Shown: positions 41,660 to 50,862, numbered from the stretch's first letter. The stretch is DNA of 64,000 nucleotides from Solidesulfovibrio carbinolicus (GCF_004135975.1 NZ_CP026538.1:930001-994000); one strand, 5' to 3'. Numbers and translations: made by a program. Notes: generated by a model from the sequence alone, not told the origin.

Positions 41660-42979
41660 CTACTTGGCCGGCGTCAGCCCCCGGCGATCGGCCACGCGGA
41701 TGGTCTTGCCTTCCTCGCCCCGGGCCAGGCTGCCCGGTTCCACCAGCCGCACCCCGAACCCCACGCCAAGCTCCGAACCCAGCCGGCGCTCCAGCTTGTC
41801 CAAAAGCGCCTGATGCTCGCCCACCCGGTCGAAAAGCAGCTCCTCGGCGGGTTCCACCTCCACCAGCGCCTCGTCCAGCGCGCCCTTGCGGTCGAGCACG
41901 ATGCGGTAGTTGGGCGTGACCCCTTCCACTTCCAGCAGCAGCGACTCCACTCGGGACGGGAAGACGTTGACGCCTCTAATAATAAGCATGTCGTCGCAGC
42001 GCCCGAGGATGCGGCCGATGCGGCGCATGGTGCGGCCGCACGGGCAGGGTTCGGGGATGATCCGGGTGAGGTCGCCGGTGCGGTAGCGGATCATGGGGAA
42101 GGCTTCCTTGGCCAGGGTGGTGATGACGAGCTCCCCTTCCTCGCCGTCGGCAAGGGGTTCGCCCGTGGCCGGGTCGATGATCTCGATGAGGAAGTAGTCT
42201 TCGCTGACGTGCATGCCGGCTTTTTCCAGGCATTCGCCGGCCACGCCCGGCCCCATGATTTCGCTTAAGCCATAGTTGTCCGTGGCCGTGAGCTTCAGGC
42301 GATCCTCAATGGCCTCGCGCATGGCCTCGGTCCAGGTCTCGGCCCCGAACAGGCCGTAGCGCAGGGACAGGGCGTTGACGTTGACGTCCATGGCGGCCAA
42401 CGTCTCGGCCACATGCAGGGCGTAGCTTGGGGTGGCCACGAAAACCGAGGTGCGGTAGTCCTGCATGATGGTGACCTGGCGGCGGGTGCCGCCGCTGGAG
42501 GCCGGGATGACGGCCGCGCCCACGGTTTCGGCCCCGTAGTGGAAGCCCATGCCGCCGGTGAAAAGCCCGTAACCAAGGGCGATCTGCACGATGTCGTCGC
42601 GGGAGACGCCGGCGGCCACCATCACCCGGGCGACCAGGCGCGACCAGGCCCGGACGTCGTTTCGGGTATAGCCGGCGACCACGGGCTTGCCCGAGGTGCC
42701 CGACGAGGCGTGCAGGCGCACCACGTCGCGCAAGGGCACGGCGAAAAGCCCGTAGGGGTAGGCTTCGCGCAGGTCGGCTTTGGTGGTAAAGGGCAGTCGG
42801 CGCACGTCGGCCAGATCGGCGAAACTTTCGGGATCGATGCCCTGTTCGGCGAAGCGTTTGCGGTAGAGCGGCACGTTTCTGGCGACGCGGGCAAGGGTCT
42901 CCTGGAGCCGCTCCAGCTGAAGCTGGGCCAGATCCTTGCGGTCCATGGTCTCGAATTTCGGCTCAAAACACTCGCGCAT
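41660..42979 (-). CDS. paaK: Phenylacetate-CoA ligase
   Basis: 439 residues, close to the family's usual 430-440. The adenylate-forming motif HASSGTSGKPVV (about 84-95), DNYGLSEIMGPG (about 237-248), YRTGDL and RSGRVDDM-like IGRILGRCDDMLIIRG are present. It activates phenylacetate or other arylacetates with ATP and CoA. Placed at the 3' end of the branched-chain/aromatic ABC transporter genes, it probably activates the imported acid, for example from phenylalanine or tryptophan fermentation, or works backward on acyl-CoAs from ferredoxin-dependent indolepyruvate oxidation. The GC palindrome between it and LivF may uncouple its expression. Confidence 0.85.
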   Translation of the reverse strand: MRECFEPKFETMDRKDLAQLQLERLQETLARVARNVPLYRKRFAEQGIDPESFADLADVRRLPFTTKADLREAYPYGLFAVPLRDVVRLHASSGTSGKPVVAGYTRNDVRAWSRLVARVMVAAGVSRDDIVQIALGYGLFTGGMGFHYGAETVGAAVIPASSGGTRRQVTIMQDYRTSVFVATPSYALHVAETLAAMDVNVNALSLRYGLFGAETWTEAMREAIEDRLKLTATDNYGLSEIMGPGVAGECLEKAGMHVSEDYFLIEIIDPATGEPLADGEEGELVITTLAKEAFPMIRYRTGDLTRIIPEPCPCGRTMRRIGRILGRCDDMLIIRGVNVFPSRVESLLLEVEGVTPNYRIVLDRKGALDEALVEVEPAEELLFDRVGEHQALLDKLERRLGSELGVGFGVRLVEPGSLARGEEGKTIRVADRRGLTPAK

Positions 42980-43032
42980 GGCAATAGCCCCCGTTACGTT
43001 CTCGATCCCTCGCCTCCCTTTACCCCCCATTC

Positions 43033-43072
43033 AGGGGGTCCGGGGGGCTTAGCCCCCCGGCCGCCGGAGGCA
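43033..43072 (+). repeat. GC-palindrome repeat, copy 3
   Basis: GGGGGTCCGGGGGGCTTAG, CCCCCCGG, CCGCCGGAGGC. It lies in the 109-base gap between the LivF stop and the PaaK start. Confidence 0.75.
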
Positions 43073-43088
43073 TCTTCTCTTAATCTCT

Positions 43089-43808
43089 CTAATTATCCTT
43101 CTCGCGCCCAAGGTAGGCGCGGCGGACGTCGTGGTTGGCGAGCAGCTCCTCGGAGGTGCCGGAGAGCAGCACGCGGCCGGTTTCGAGGACGTAGCCCCGG
43201 TCGGCCACGGCCAGGGCGCTTTTGGCGTTTTGCTCGACGAGCAGCACGGTCAGCCCTTTGTCGCGGCGCAGGGTGGAGACGTGGCGGAAGATTTCCTTGC
43301 AGACTTGCGGGGCCAGCCCCATGCCGGGTTCGTCCAGGAGCAGGCAGCGCGGCCGGGCCATGAGCGCGCGGCCGATGGCCAGCATCTGCTGTTCGCCGCC
43401 GGACAGGGCGGCGGCCTGCTGGTCGCGGCGTTCGCGCAACACCGGAAACATGGCGTAGATTTCGTCAAGGTCGGCGGCCACCTCGCGGTGGCGAAACTTG
43501 GTGTAGGCCCCTAAAAGCAGATTGTCGGCCACGGACAAGGGGCCAAAGACGAGCCGGCGCTCGGGCACATGGGACAGGCCCAGGCGCACGATGCGCTCGG
43601 GTTTTTCAGCCTCGATGCGCTTGCCGTCGAATTCGATCTCGCCGCCCGAGACGCGCTCGACGCCGGAAATGGCGGAGAGCAGCGTGGTTTTGCCCGCGCC
43701 GTTGGCCCCGATAAGGGCGACGATCTCGCCCGAGGCCACGTGCAAGGACACCCGACGCACGGCGTGCACCCGGCCATAGTGAATATCAACGTTACGCAGG
43801 GTCAGCAT
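43089..43808 (-). CDS. livF: Branched-chain amino acid-type ABC transporter ATPase LivF
   Basis: 239 residues, the usual LivF length. Walker A GANGAGKTTLLSA (about 34-46), signature LSGGEQQMLAIGRAL (about 135-149), Walker B CLLLDEPGMGLAP (about 156-168). It powers uptake together with LivG, LivH, LivM and a periplasmic binding protein. Directly before its ATG lies a GC-palindrome copy whose GGAGGC may double as its ribosome-binding site (10-base spacing). About 231 bases, filled with two repeats, separate it from LivG, which is unusual for this tight operon. Confidence 0.9.
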   Translation of the reverse strand: MLTLRNVDIHYGRVHAVRRVSLHVASGEIVALIGANGAGKTTLLSAISGVERVSGGEIEFDGKRIEAEKPERIVRLGLSHVPERRLVFGPLSVADNLLLGAYTKFRHREVAADLDEIYAMFPVLRERRDQQAAALSGGEQQMLAIGRALMARPRCLLLDEPGMGLAPQVCKEIFRHVSTLRRDKGLTVLLVEQNAKSALAVADRGYVLETGRVLLSGTSEELLANHDVRRAYLGREKDN

Positions 43809-43817
43809 AGGAAGAGT

Positions 43818-43891
43818 GCCTCCGGCGGCCAGGAGAGGCGCTGCCTCTCCTGGACCTCTCCGCCGGGGGCCTCAGGCCCCCGGACCCCCGA
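43818..43891 (-). repeat. GC-palindrome repeat, copy 4 (compound form)
   Basis: Reverse orientation of the family, with the same extra CCAGGAGAGGC/GCCTCTCCTGG hairpin as copy 2. It lies 9 bases upstream of LivF. Confidence 0.7.
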
Positions 43892-43941
43892 TATGGGGTA
43901 TGGTGTCCTGCCTGGGGATGGCCCAGGACAGGGGGTCGTTT

Positions 43942-44042
43942 TCCTGTCGCGTCCGCGAAAAGCGTGTGCGTTGTTCGCGGGGAATGCGATGAAACCAGTA
44001 ATTTCTAAAAAAATACTATCGTATTTTTCAGGGGTGACGCTA
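43942..44042 (-). repeat. TA-flanked MITE-like repeat, copy 6
   Basis: About 101 bp; minus strand TAGCGTCACC, AATACGATAGTATT with flanking T/A runs, far end CTTTTCGCGGACGCGACAGG. The TAG (44042-44040) is the stop of livG. It separates livG from livF. Confidence 0.75.
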
Positions 44043-44810
44043 GTCGTCCTCGCCGAGGTAGGCCTTGATGACTTCGGGATTGGCCTGGATTTCCTCGGGC
44101 GTGCCGGCGGCCAGGGGATGGCCGAAATGCAGCACCGTCACATAGTCGCTCACGCTCATGACCAGCTCCATGTCGTGTTCGACCAGGCCCACGGCCACGC
44201 CGCGGCGGTCGCGGATGGCCCGGATGAGGACGCCCAGTTCGGCGGTTTCCTTGGAATTGAGCCCGGCGGCCGGTTCGTCGAGAAGCAGGAGCTTGGGCGA
44301 GGCGGCCAAGGCCCGGGCCATTTCCAGCAGCCGCTGCTTGCCGTAGGGCAGATCCCCGGCCGGGGCGTTGGCGAGGTCGGCCAGCCCGACGAACTCCAGG
44401 CAGTCCAGGGCCGCCTCCCGGCATTCCCGCTCGGCCCGGCGGAAACCGGGCGTGCGCAACAGGCTTGCGGCCACGGAATAGCGCGTGAGCGCATGCCGGC
44501 CGGCCATGACGTTTTCCAGCACCGACATGGAGGTGAAGACTTCGAGGTTCTGGAAGGTGCGCACCACGCCGGCTTCGGCCCGCTTGTGGGGCGGCAGGCC
44601 CGAGATGTCGGCTCCGCCGAGCAGCACCGCGCCGGAGGTCAGGGGCACCATGCCGGTGATGGCGTTTAGAAGCGTGGTCTTGCCCGCGCCGTTGGGGCCA
44701 ATCAGTGCCGTCACCGTGCCCGGGGCGATGGCGAAGTCGGCGTCGGTGAGGGCATGGATGCCGCCGAAACGGACGGTGGCGGCCGTAACGTCCAGCAGGG
44801 CGGCGGTCAT
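44040..44810 (-). CDS. livG: Branched-chain amino acid-type ABC transporter ATPase LivG
   Basis: 256 residues. Walker A GPNGAGKTTLLNA (about 37-49), signature LPYGKQRLLEMARAL (about 156-170), Walker B LLLLDEPAAGLNS (about 176-188), and the extra LivG insert before the signature. It overlaps the stop of LivM by four bases (ATGA), so translation is coupled. Its TAG stop lies at the boundary of a repeat element that splits it from LivF. Confidence 0.9.
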   Translation of the reverse strand: MTAALLDVTAATVRFGGIHALTDADFAIAPGTVTALIGPNGAGKTTLLNAITGMVPLTSGAVLLGGADISGLPPHKRAEAGVVRTFQNLEVFTSMSVLENVMAGRHALTRYSVAASLLRTPGFRRAERECREAALDCLEFVGLADLANAPAGDLPYGKQRLLEMARALAASPKLLLLDEPAAGLNSKETAELGVLIRAIRDRRGVAVGLVEHDMELVMSVSDYVTVLHFGHPLAAGTPEEIQANPEVIKAYLGEDD

Positions 44811-45772
44811 GACGCGCCTGCCTTGCGGCGAAGCCGTCTGGTCAGGCGCGACAGGCCCCCGGCCAGGCCGTCGGGCAAAAACATGATGGTGAGCACCAAA
44901 ATGGCTCCGTAAACAAGGATGTCGATGTCCTCGAATTCCCGCAGCGCCTCGGGCAGGGCGGTCAAAAAGAGCGCGCCGGCAACCGAGCCCCAGACGCTGG
45001 CCATGCCGCCGAGCACCACCATGACCACAAGCTGCACGGAAAAGCCGAAACCAAACGAGGCAGGGGCGATGAAGCTTAAGTAGTGGGCGTAGAGCACGCC
45101 GGCCAGTCCGGCCAGGGCGGCGGACAGGACAAAGACGAAGCGTTTGTGGGCGGCGATGTCCACGCCCAGGCTCGCGGCCGCTTTCTCAGACACGTGCAAG
45201 GCCCGAAGCGCCCGGCCGGTGCGGGATTTCATGAGGTTAAGCGAGAGCAGCACCACAAAGGTCAGCACCACGGCCATGAGGTTGTAGTAGCTGTGGTCGG
45301 AGGTGAATTCGTAGCCGAAAAGCGCCAGACGCGGGATGCCGACATAGCCCGACGGGCCGCCGGTGGCGTCCACGGCTTCGTTGAAGACGATGGAGACGAT
45401 GATGCCAAAGCCCAGGGTGGCCATGGCCAGGTAATGGCCCTTGAGCTTGAGGGTTGGCGCGGCCACGATCCAGGCCACGACGGTGGCCAGGGACACGCCG
45501 ATGGCCATGCCGGCCGGGATGGGCAGGCCGAAGCGGGAGGTGGCGATGGCCGTGGCGTAGGCCCCCAGGCCATAAAAGGCGGCGTGGCCCAGGGACACCT
45601 GGCCGGCATACCCCATAAGGAGATTGAGGCCCACGGCGATGACGGCGTTAAGCGCCCCCAGGATGCAGATGCTCAAGTAGTATTCGTTGGGCAGCGTGTA
45701 GGGCAGGGCCAGGAGCAGCAACAGGAAAAGGGCCGCCTGGGCGGCGTTTTGGCCAAGGACGGGCAGCTTCAT
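44807..45772 (-). CDS. livM: ABC transporter permease LivM
   Basis: 321 residues with about ten hydrophobic helices and the family motif LNLLMGYAGQVSLGHAAFYGLGAY (positions about 50-73; Gly/His core GQVSLGHA). The cytoplasmic EAA-like loop LRALHVSEKAAASLGVDI is present (about 192-210). It forms the transmembrane channel with LivH. It overlaps LivH by four bases and LivG by four bases, giving a tightly coupled block. Confidence 0.9.
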   Translation of the reverse strand: MKLPVLGQNAAQAALFLLLLLALPYTLPNEYYLSICILGALNAVIAVGLNLLMGYAGQVSLGHAAFYGLGAYATAIATSRFGLPIPAGMAIGVSLATVVAWIVAAPTLKLKGHYLAMATLGFGIIVSIVFNEAVDATGGPSGYVGIPRLALFGYEFTSDHSYYNLMAVVLTFVVLLSLNLMKSRTGRALRALHVSEKAAASLGVDIAAHKRFVFVLSAALAGLAGVLYAHYLSFIAPASFGFGFSVQLVVMVVLGGMASVWGSVAGALFLTALPEALREFEDIDILVYGAILVLTIMFLPDGLAGGLSRLTRRLRRKAGAS

Positions 45773-46644
45773 ACGCGCTCCACGCCGGCCTTGCCGAAAA
45801 GTCCCGAAGGCCGCACGAAAAGGAGCAGCAGCAACACCACGAAGGCGAACGCGTCCTTGTAGCCCGAGGCGATGTAGCCCGCGCCAAAGGATTCGAGCAC
45901 GCCCAGCACCAGCCCGCCGGCGGCCGCGCCAAAGGGATTGCCCAGGCCGCCCAGGATGCAGGCGGCAAAGCCCTTGAGGCCAAGCATCATGCCGACGTCA
46001 TAGGCGGTCATGGTGATGGGGGCCAGGATGGCCCCGGCCGTGGCCCCGATGAGTCCGCTTATGGCAAAGGAGAGGAGCGCCATGCGGGCCACGGAGATGC
46101 CCACTAAGCTGGCGGCCTTTTTCTGGCAGGAGCAGGCCAGCATGGCCTTGCCCTGGATGGTGGCGGTGAAAAAGAGCTTGAGCGCCGCGAGCAGGGCCAG
46201 GGTCACGGCCAGCACCCACAGGCTCTGGGGCTGGATGGCCGCGCCCAGGGCCAGGATGGGGGCCGTGCCGCTAAAGGCCGGCAGGGCGTGGGTGTCCTTG
46301 CCAAAGGCCAGCATGGCCCCGCCGCGCAGCAGGATGGAGACGCCGATGGTGATGATGACGGCGTTAATGGCCGGCGCGCCGGCGATGGGCCGGATGGCCA
46401 GGCGTTCCATGAGGCCGCCGATGGCGGCCGTGGCCAGACAGGCCAGCACGATGGCCAGGGGCAGGGGCAGCCCCACCCCCAGCAAACACACCGAGAGCAT
46501 TCCGCCGAGCATCACGAACTCGCCCTGGGCGAAGTTGATGATGCCGGTGGTGTTGAAGATCATCGTAAACCCGAGCCCGATCAGGCCATAGGCGGCCCCC
46601 TGGGTGAGTCCGGAAACGAGGTATTGGGGCGCGCCGGCAAACAT
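45769..46644 (-). CDS. livH: ABC transporter permease LivH
   Basis: 291 residues, about eight hydrophobic helices. The N-terminal SGLTQGAAYGLIGLGFTMIF and IINFAQGEFVMLGG are the classic LivH motif; a cytoplasmic EAA-like loop ends in the SCQKKAASLVGISV region. It is the partner permease of LivM. Its stop lies 2 bases after the start of the block shared with the first binding-protein gene, so all four transport subunits form one transcription unit. Confidence 0.9.
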   Translation of the reverse strand: MFAGAPQYLVSGLTQGAAYGLIGLGFTMIFNTTGIINFAQGEFVMLGGMLSVCLLGVGLPLPLAIVLACLATAAIGGLMERLAIRPIAGAPAINAVIITIGVSILLRGGAMLAFGKDTHALPAFSGTAPILALGAAIQPQSLWVLAVTLALLAALKLFFTATIQGKAMLACSCQKKAASLVGISVARMALLSFAISGLIGATAGAILAPITMTAYDVGMMLGLKGFAACILGGLGNPFGAAAGGLVLGVLESFGAGYIASGYKDAFAFVVLLLLLFVRPSGLFGKAGVERV

Positions 46645-46646
46645 CG

Positions 46647-47786
46647 TTACTGACCGACAATAACCCAGTCGCCCTTGTCGATGCCGAGCATGATGAAGGC
46701 GTCGGGGCCAAGACCGGCATGGTCCTCGGGGGTGAAGCTGAAAATGCCGCCGATGCCGGGGAAGTTTTGGATCTTCTCCAGGGCGTCGCGGATGGCCTCG
46801 GGTTTGTCGGAGCCGGCGTTGGCGATGGCTTTGACGGCCAGATGCAGCGAATCGTAGCCATGCCCGCCAAAGGTGGATACCGGGGCCTTGAAGCGCTCGT
46901 CATAGGCCTTGGCGTAGCCCACGAGCAGGGCCTTTTCTTTGTCCGTGTCGGGCAGCTTGTCGGCGGCGGTGATCTTGCCGGCCGGCAGCAGCAGGCCCTC
47001 GGCGGCCTCGCCGGCCAGCTCGATGAACTTCTTGGAGGCCACGCCGTGGCTCATGTACAGCGGGGTCTTGATGCCGAGCTGGACGCGGTTCTTGGCGACA
47101 ACGGCCGGTCCGGGGTTGGTGCCCCAGCAGATGACGGCGTCCGGGGACGCGCCCTGGATCTTGGTCAGCTGGGCGGTCATGTCCGTGTCCTTGGGACCAA
47201 AAACCTCGTCGGCCACCAGCTCGAAGCCCTCGGCCGGGACGAGTTCTTTCAGCACCTCGCGGCCGGCCTGGCCGAAGCCGTCGGACACGGTGAGGATGGC
47301 GAGCTTTTTGTAGCCCTTGGCCTTGGCGTGGGTGAGGATGCGGGCCACGGCCAGGCGGTCGGACGGGGCGACCTTGAAAATATACGGACTCACCGGCTTG
47401 GTGATCTTCTCGGCGGCCGAGCAGGAGATGAGCGGGATTTTGGCGGCGGCGGCCTTGCCCATGACGGCCAGCGAATTGCCCGAGGTGGTGGGGCCGAGGA
47501 TGGCGGCCACGTTTTCCTTCTTGATCAGGCGATCCACGGCCAGCACGGCCTTGTTGACGTCGGTCTCGTCGTCGAGGATGACCACTTCCACCGGCCGGCC
47601 GAGCACGCCGCCGGCGGCGTTAATTTTATCGACTTCCATGAGGATGGTGTTTTTCTCGGGTTCGCCGAGAAACGAGGCCGGGCCGGTGACGGACAGCACC
47701 GCGCCCAGGCGCACGGGTTCGGCGGCAAAGGCGCAGGTCGCGGCGCACAGGGCGCATAGGGCGGTGAGGATCGCTTTGACTCGCAT
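46647..47786 (-). CDS. livK: ABC transporter substrate-binding protein (LivK-like), first paralogue
   Basis: 379 residues. A signal peptide (MRVKAILTALCALCAATCAFAA) and a two-lobed Peripla_BP_6 domain (RLGAVLSVTGPASFLGEPE at the N-terminus). The ligand-contact region TTSGNSLAV and the FGGHGYDSLH segment are family-typical. It captures branched-chain or aromatic acids in the periplasm for LivHMGF. GAAGGAG lies 6 bases before the start. It is a clear paralogue of the next upstream gene. The adjacent CoA ligase suggests an aryl-acid ligand. Confidence 0.85.
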   Translation of the reverse strand: MRVKAILTALCALCAATCAFAAEPVRLGAVLSVTGPASFLGEPEKNTILMEVDKINAAGGVLGRPVEVVILDDETDVNKAVLAVDRLIKKENVAAILGPTTSGNSLAVMGKAAAAKIPLISCSAAEKITKPVSPYIFKVAPSDRLAVARILTHAKAKGYKKLAILTVSDGFGQAGREVLKELVPAEGFELVADEVFGPKDTDMTAQLTKIQGASPDAVICWGTNPGPAVVAKNRVQLGIKTPLYMSHGVASKKFIELAGEAAEGLLLPAGKITAADKLPDTDKEKALLVGYAKAYDERFKAPVSTFGGHGYDSLHLAVKAIANAGSDKPEAIRDALEKIQNFPGIGGIFSFTPEDHAGLGPDAFIMLGIDKGDWVIVGQ

Positions 47787-47808
47787 GGTTCGCTCCTTCA
47801 AGCGCGCT

Positions 47809-47840
47809 GCCGCGCCGCAGGGAATTCCCTACGGCGCGGC
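47809..47840. repeat. Intergenic hairpin between the two binding-protein genes
   Basis: GCCGCGCCG (47809-47817) pairs with CGGCGCGGC (47832-47840) around an internal GGAATTCC. Such hairpins often stabilise mRNA of binding-protein genes or attenuate read-through. A second small stem (TTCCGTC/GACGGAA) lies at about 47864-47883. Confidence 0.5.
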
Positions 47841-47924
47841 GGCGTCGGCTGTGTCGATTCGCGTTCCGTCCTTGTAGACGGAATCGGGCGGGAAGGAAAC
47901 CGGGAAAGCCTGCTGTATGACGGT

Positions 47925-49067
47925 CTAGTCGGCCAGCAGCTTGAAATCGCCGCCGGCGATGGTGACCATGACAAAGGCGGTTTCGTCAAGGCCGTTGTGG
48001 TCCTCGGGCGAGAAGCGGAACACGCCGGTGATGCCGGGGAAGCCGTTGATCTTTTCCAGGGTGGCCCGGATGCCGGCCGGGCTGGCGTCGCCGCCGGCCT
48101 TGATGGCTTCGGCCACGAGCATGAGGCCGTCGTAGGCGTAGCCGCCAAAGGCCGAAGCCGGGGTCTTGAAGCGGTCCTCGTAGGCCTTGGCGTAGGCGGC
48201 CAGGGGCGCTTTCTGGGGATCGCCGTCGGGCAGCTGGCCGGCCACGGTGAGCTTGCCGGCCGGCAAGAGCAGGCCTTCGGCCGCGTCGCCGGCCAGTTCG
48301 ATGAATTTCTTGGAGGCCACGCCGTGGCTCATGTAGAGCGGGGTGGCGATGCCGAGCTGGACACGGTTTTTGGCCACCACGGCCGGGCCGGGGTTGGTGC
48401 CCCAGCAGATGACGGCGTCGGGGCTGGTTCCCTTGAGCTTGGTCAGCTGGGCGGTCATGTCCGTGTCCTTGGGGCCGTAGACCTCGTCGCCGACGAGTTC
48501 GAAGCCGCCGGCCGGGATCAGTTCTTTCAGCACCTCGCGCCCGGCCTGGCCGTAGCCGTCGGACACGGTGAGGATGGCGAGCTTTTTGTAACCCTGCTTC
48601 TTGGCGTGGGCCAGGATGCGGGCCACGGCCAGCCGGTCGGACTGGGCGGTCTTGAAGACGAAGGGGTTGACCGGCTTGACGATCTTTTCGGCAGCGGCCA
48701 TGGACACCATGGGCGTCTTGGCGGCCTCGACCTTGGGGGCCACGGCCAGGGAGTTGCCGGAAACCGTGGGGCCGACCACGGCCACGACGTTTTCCTTTTT
48801 GAGCAGCCTGTCCACGGCCAGCACGCCCTTGTTCACGTCGGTCTCGTCGTCGAGGATAATGACTTCCACCGGCCGGCCGAGCAGACCGCCGGCGGCGTTA
48901 ATGGCGTCGGCCTGCATCTGCAGGGTGTTTTTCTCGGGTTCGCCCAAAAACGAGGCCGGGCCGGTGGCGGAGACCACCGCGCCGATGCGGATGGGGTCGG
49001 CGGCCTGGGCCGGCAGAGTGACGGACAGGGCGGCAAGAAGGAGAATCGTCAAGGATGCAAGGCGCAT
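47925..49067 (-). CDS. livK: ABC transporter substrate-binding protein (LivK-like), second paralogue
   Basis: 380 residues, with a signal peptide (MRLASLTILLLAALSVTLPAQAA) and the same fold and segment order as its neighbour (IRIGAVVSATGPASFLGEPE, then PTVSGNSLAV, FGGYAYDGLM). Many stretches are identical between the two, so the pair is a tandem duplication. Differences in the SMAAAEKIVKPVNPFVF versus SCSAAEKITKPVSPYIF region may shift ligand range. It is the first gene of the unit, preceded by an AT-rich promoter region (49140-49185). Confidence 0.85.
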   Translation of the reverse strand: MRLASLTILLLAALSVTLPAQAADPIRIGAVVSATGPASFLGEPEKNTLQMQADAINAAGGLLGRPVEVIILDDETDVNKGVLAVDRLLKKENVVAVVGPTVSGNSLAVAPKVEAAKTPMVSMAAAEKIVKPVNPFVFKTAQSDRLAVARILAHAKKQGYKKLAILTVSDGYGQAGREVLKELIPAGGFELVGDEVYGPKDTDMTAQLTKLKGTSPDAVICWGTNPGPAVVAKNRVQLGIATPLYMSHGVASKKFIELAGDAAEGLLLPAGKLTVAGQLPDGDPQKAPLAAYAKAYEDRFKTPASAFGGYAYDGLMLVAEAIKAGGDASPAGIRATLEKINGFPGITGVFRFSPEDHNGLDETAFVMVTIAGGDFKLLAD

Positions 49068-49435
49068 GGAACCTCCAGGCTGCTATGGGGCAACGAATCT
49101 TCGGCTATTGGGCCACTTCCATACCGGCGAGGCGGGTTTTTGGCAATTAGGTCATGATAACTATTTTTATTTTTAACTTTTTGTTCGGCCGAAGAAGATG
49201 CAGTCGCGAAGCATTGCGGGGGTGGTTGCGTCTTTTATCGGTGTGGTTCGGGCGACTTTCGTGCGCAAATCCGCAAAAACGTCGTTTTGGGGTCTCTAGG
49301 CGGAGCATTTTGCGCAAAAAGTCGGGAAGGCCGGTCCCTTGGCGGGGCCGCTTCGGAGCCGGCGGCTTGCCTCGGCAGGCGCGGCTTTGTATGGGATGGG
49401 CAAGAACGTGAAATGTCGAACTCAAGGAGTGCGCC
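49068..49435. other. Divergent promoter region of the Liv operon
   Basis: 368 bases. Position 49140-49190 is strikingly AT-rich (runs of T/A such as ATTTTTATTTTTAAC), the probable promoter and upstream element of the transporter operon. The rest is mixed, ending in AAGGAG before 49436. No small gene is supported. Confidence 0.4.
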
Positions 49436-49960
49436 ATGCCCGCCCTTTGCCGCGCCGCTGTTGCGGCATTTTGCCTGCTGATCCTGTCCGCGTCCCTGGC
49501 CCTGGCCCAAACGCCCGGCCCATCTTCCGCCCAGGACGCCAAGCCCAAACCGGCCCCGGCCCAGGCCGCGCCGGCCCCGGAGCCGGCCGCCAAAAAGGGC
49601 GACGAGGCGGCGGTCAAAAAAACGCCCGTGGCCGTGGACCACGACGACGCCGATCCGGTGGGGGCGCGCCTGGCCTACCGCCTCAAGGAGCTGCTGGGCC
49701 GTTCCTCCCTCATGACGCCCACCAACAAGGACGAAAAAAAGCTGGTCATCGTGCTGAAGACCAAGGAAGAGTTCCCGGGCCGGCCCAATCTGTGTTCCAT
49801 CTATTCGGTCTCGTGGCTCTTTTCCTCCCGCGAGGGGGCGCTCAAGTACTTCCTGGCCTCCGAGGCCGGCATCGTGGACGCTTCCGGCGTGGACCAGACG
49901 GCCGAGGCGCTGCTGGGCCGCACCGACAAGCTGGCCTCCACCTACGGCTACCTCTTCTAA
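49436..49960 (+). CDS. Secreted protein of unknown function
   Basis: 174 residues. A signal peptide (AAVAAFCLLILSASLALA) is followed by a Pro/Ala/Lys-rich linker (about 25-65) and a globular C-terminal part (about 70-174; RLAYRLKELLGRSSLM, LVIVLKTKEEFPGRPNL). I do not recognise the family. The linker suggests it is held away from the membrane or binds the wall. AAGGAG precedes the start. The zinc-transporter gene starts 24 bases after it, so the two are probably co-transcribed. Confidence 0.55.
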   Translation: MPALCRAAVAAFCLLILSASLALAQTPGPSSAQDAKPKPAPAQAAPAPEPAAKKGDEAAVKKTPVAVDHDDADPVGARLAYRLKELLGRSSLMTPTNKDEKKLVIVLKTKEEFPGRPNLCSIYSVSWLFSSREGALKYFLASEAGIVDASGVDQTAEALLGRTDKLASTYGYLF

Positions 49961-49984
49961 CGGCGCGCCAAGGACCGACACCCC

Positions 49985-50821
49985 ATGGACATCACCGCCT
50001 CAGCCGTCTGGTACGCCTTCGGCCTGACCCTTTTCGCCGGCCTGGCCACGGGCCTGGGTTCGGCCCTGGCCTTCGTGGCTCGCCAAACCAACACCAAGTT
50101 CCTGTCCGTCGTGCTCGGTTTTTCCGCCGGCGTGATGGTCTACGTGTCCTTTGTGGAGATCTTCGCCGAGGCCCGCCATTCCCTGACCGAGGCTCTGGGC
50201 GAGGCCGGCGGTTCCTGGGCGGCGGCGGCCGCCTTTTTCGGCGGCATCGCCTTTATCGCCCTCATCGACAAGTTCGTGCCGGACTACGAAAACCCCCACG
50301 AAATGCACTCCATCGAAGAGATGGACGCCGGCGAGGCCACACTTCCCAAAAACGAGGCCCACGACTTCGCCAAGCTGCGCCGCACCGGCATCTTCGCCGC
50401 CCTGGCCATCGCCATCCACAATTTCCCCGAAGGGCTGGCCACCTTCACCGCCGCCCTGGCCGATCCCAAACTCGGGCTGGCCATCGCCGTGGCCATCGCC
50501 ATTCACAACATCCCCGAAGGCATAGCCGTCTCCATTCCGCTCTACTACGCCACCGGCAACCGCAAAAAAGCCTTTCTCTATTCCTTCCTGTCCGGCCTGT
50601 CCGAACCGGTGGGGGCGCTGGTCGGCTACCTGCTCCTTATGCCCTTTTTCACCCCCGCCACCTTCGGCATCCTCATGGCCGCCGTGGCCGGCATCATGGT
50701 GTTCATTTCCCTGGACCAGCTGCTGCCGGCGGCCGAGGAATACGGCGAACACCACCACAGCATCTTCGGCTTGGTCGCCGGCATGGCCGTCATGGCCTTG
50801 TCGTTGCTGCTGTTTTTGTGA
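49985..50821 (+). CDS. zupT: ZIP family zinc transporter (ZupT-like)
   Basis: 278 residues with eight hydrophobic helices. The two helix IV/V metal-site motifs [11 protein letters not shown] (about 141-151) and [11 protein letters not shown] (about 172-182) are intact, and helix VI-VII follow the family. A hydrophilic loop with His/Glu ([12 protein letters not shown], about 101-112) may regulate uptake. ZupT imports zinc and other divalent metals. AAGGA precedes the start. It is downstream of a secreted protein gene on the same strand. Confidence 0.9.
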   Translation: MDITASAVWYAFGLTLFAGLATGLGSALAFVARQTNTKFLSVVLGFSAGVMVYVSFVEIFAEARHSLTEALGEAGGSWAAAAAFFGGIAFIALIDKFVPDYENPHEMHSIEEMDAGEATLPKNEAHDFAKLRRTGIFAALAIAIHNFPEGLATFTAALADPKLGLAIAVAIAIHNIPEGIAVSIPLYYATGNRKKAFLYSFLSGLSEPVGALVGYLLLMPFFTPATFGILMAAVAGIMVFISLDQLLPAAEEYGEHHHSIFGLVAGMAVMALSLLLFL

Positions 50822-50862
50822 GGGGAGGGCAGAGGGGCAGAGGGGAAGAGAGGAAGAGAAGA

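Noticed and set aside
41605-41660. A short coding frame behind the Csd4-like gene
   Set aside because: The stretch is a terminator plus spacer between convergent genes, with no ribosome-binding site.
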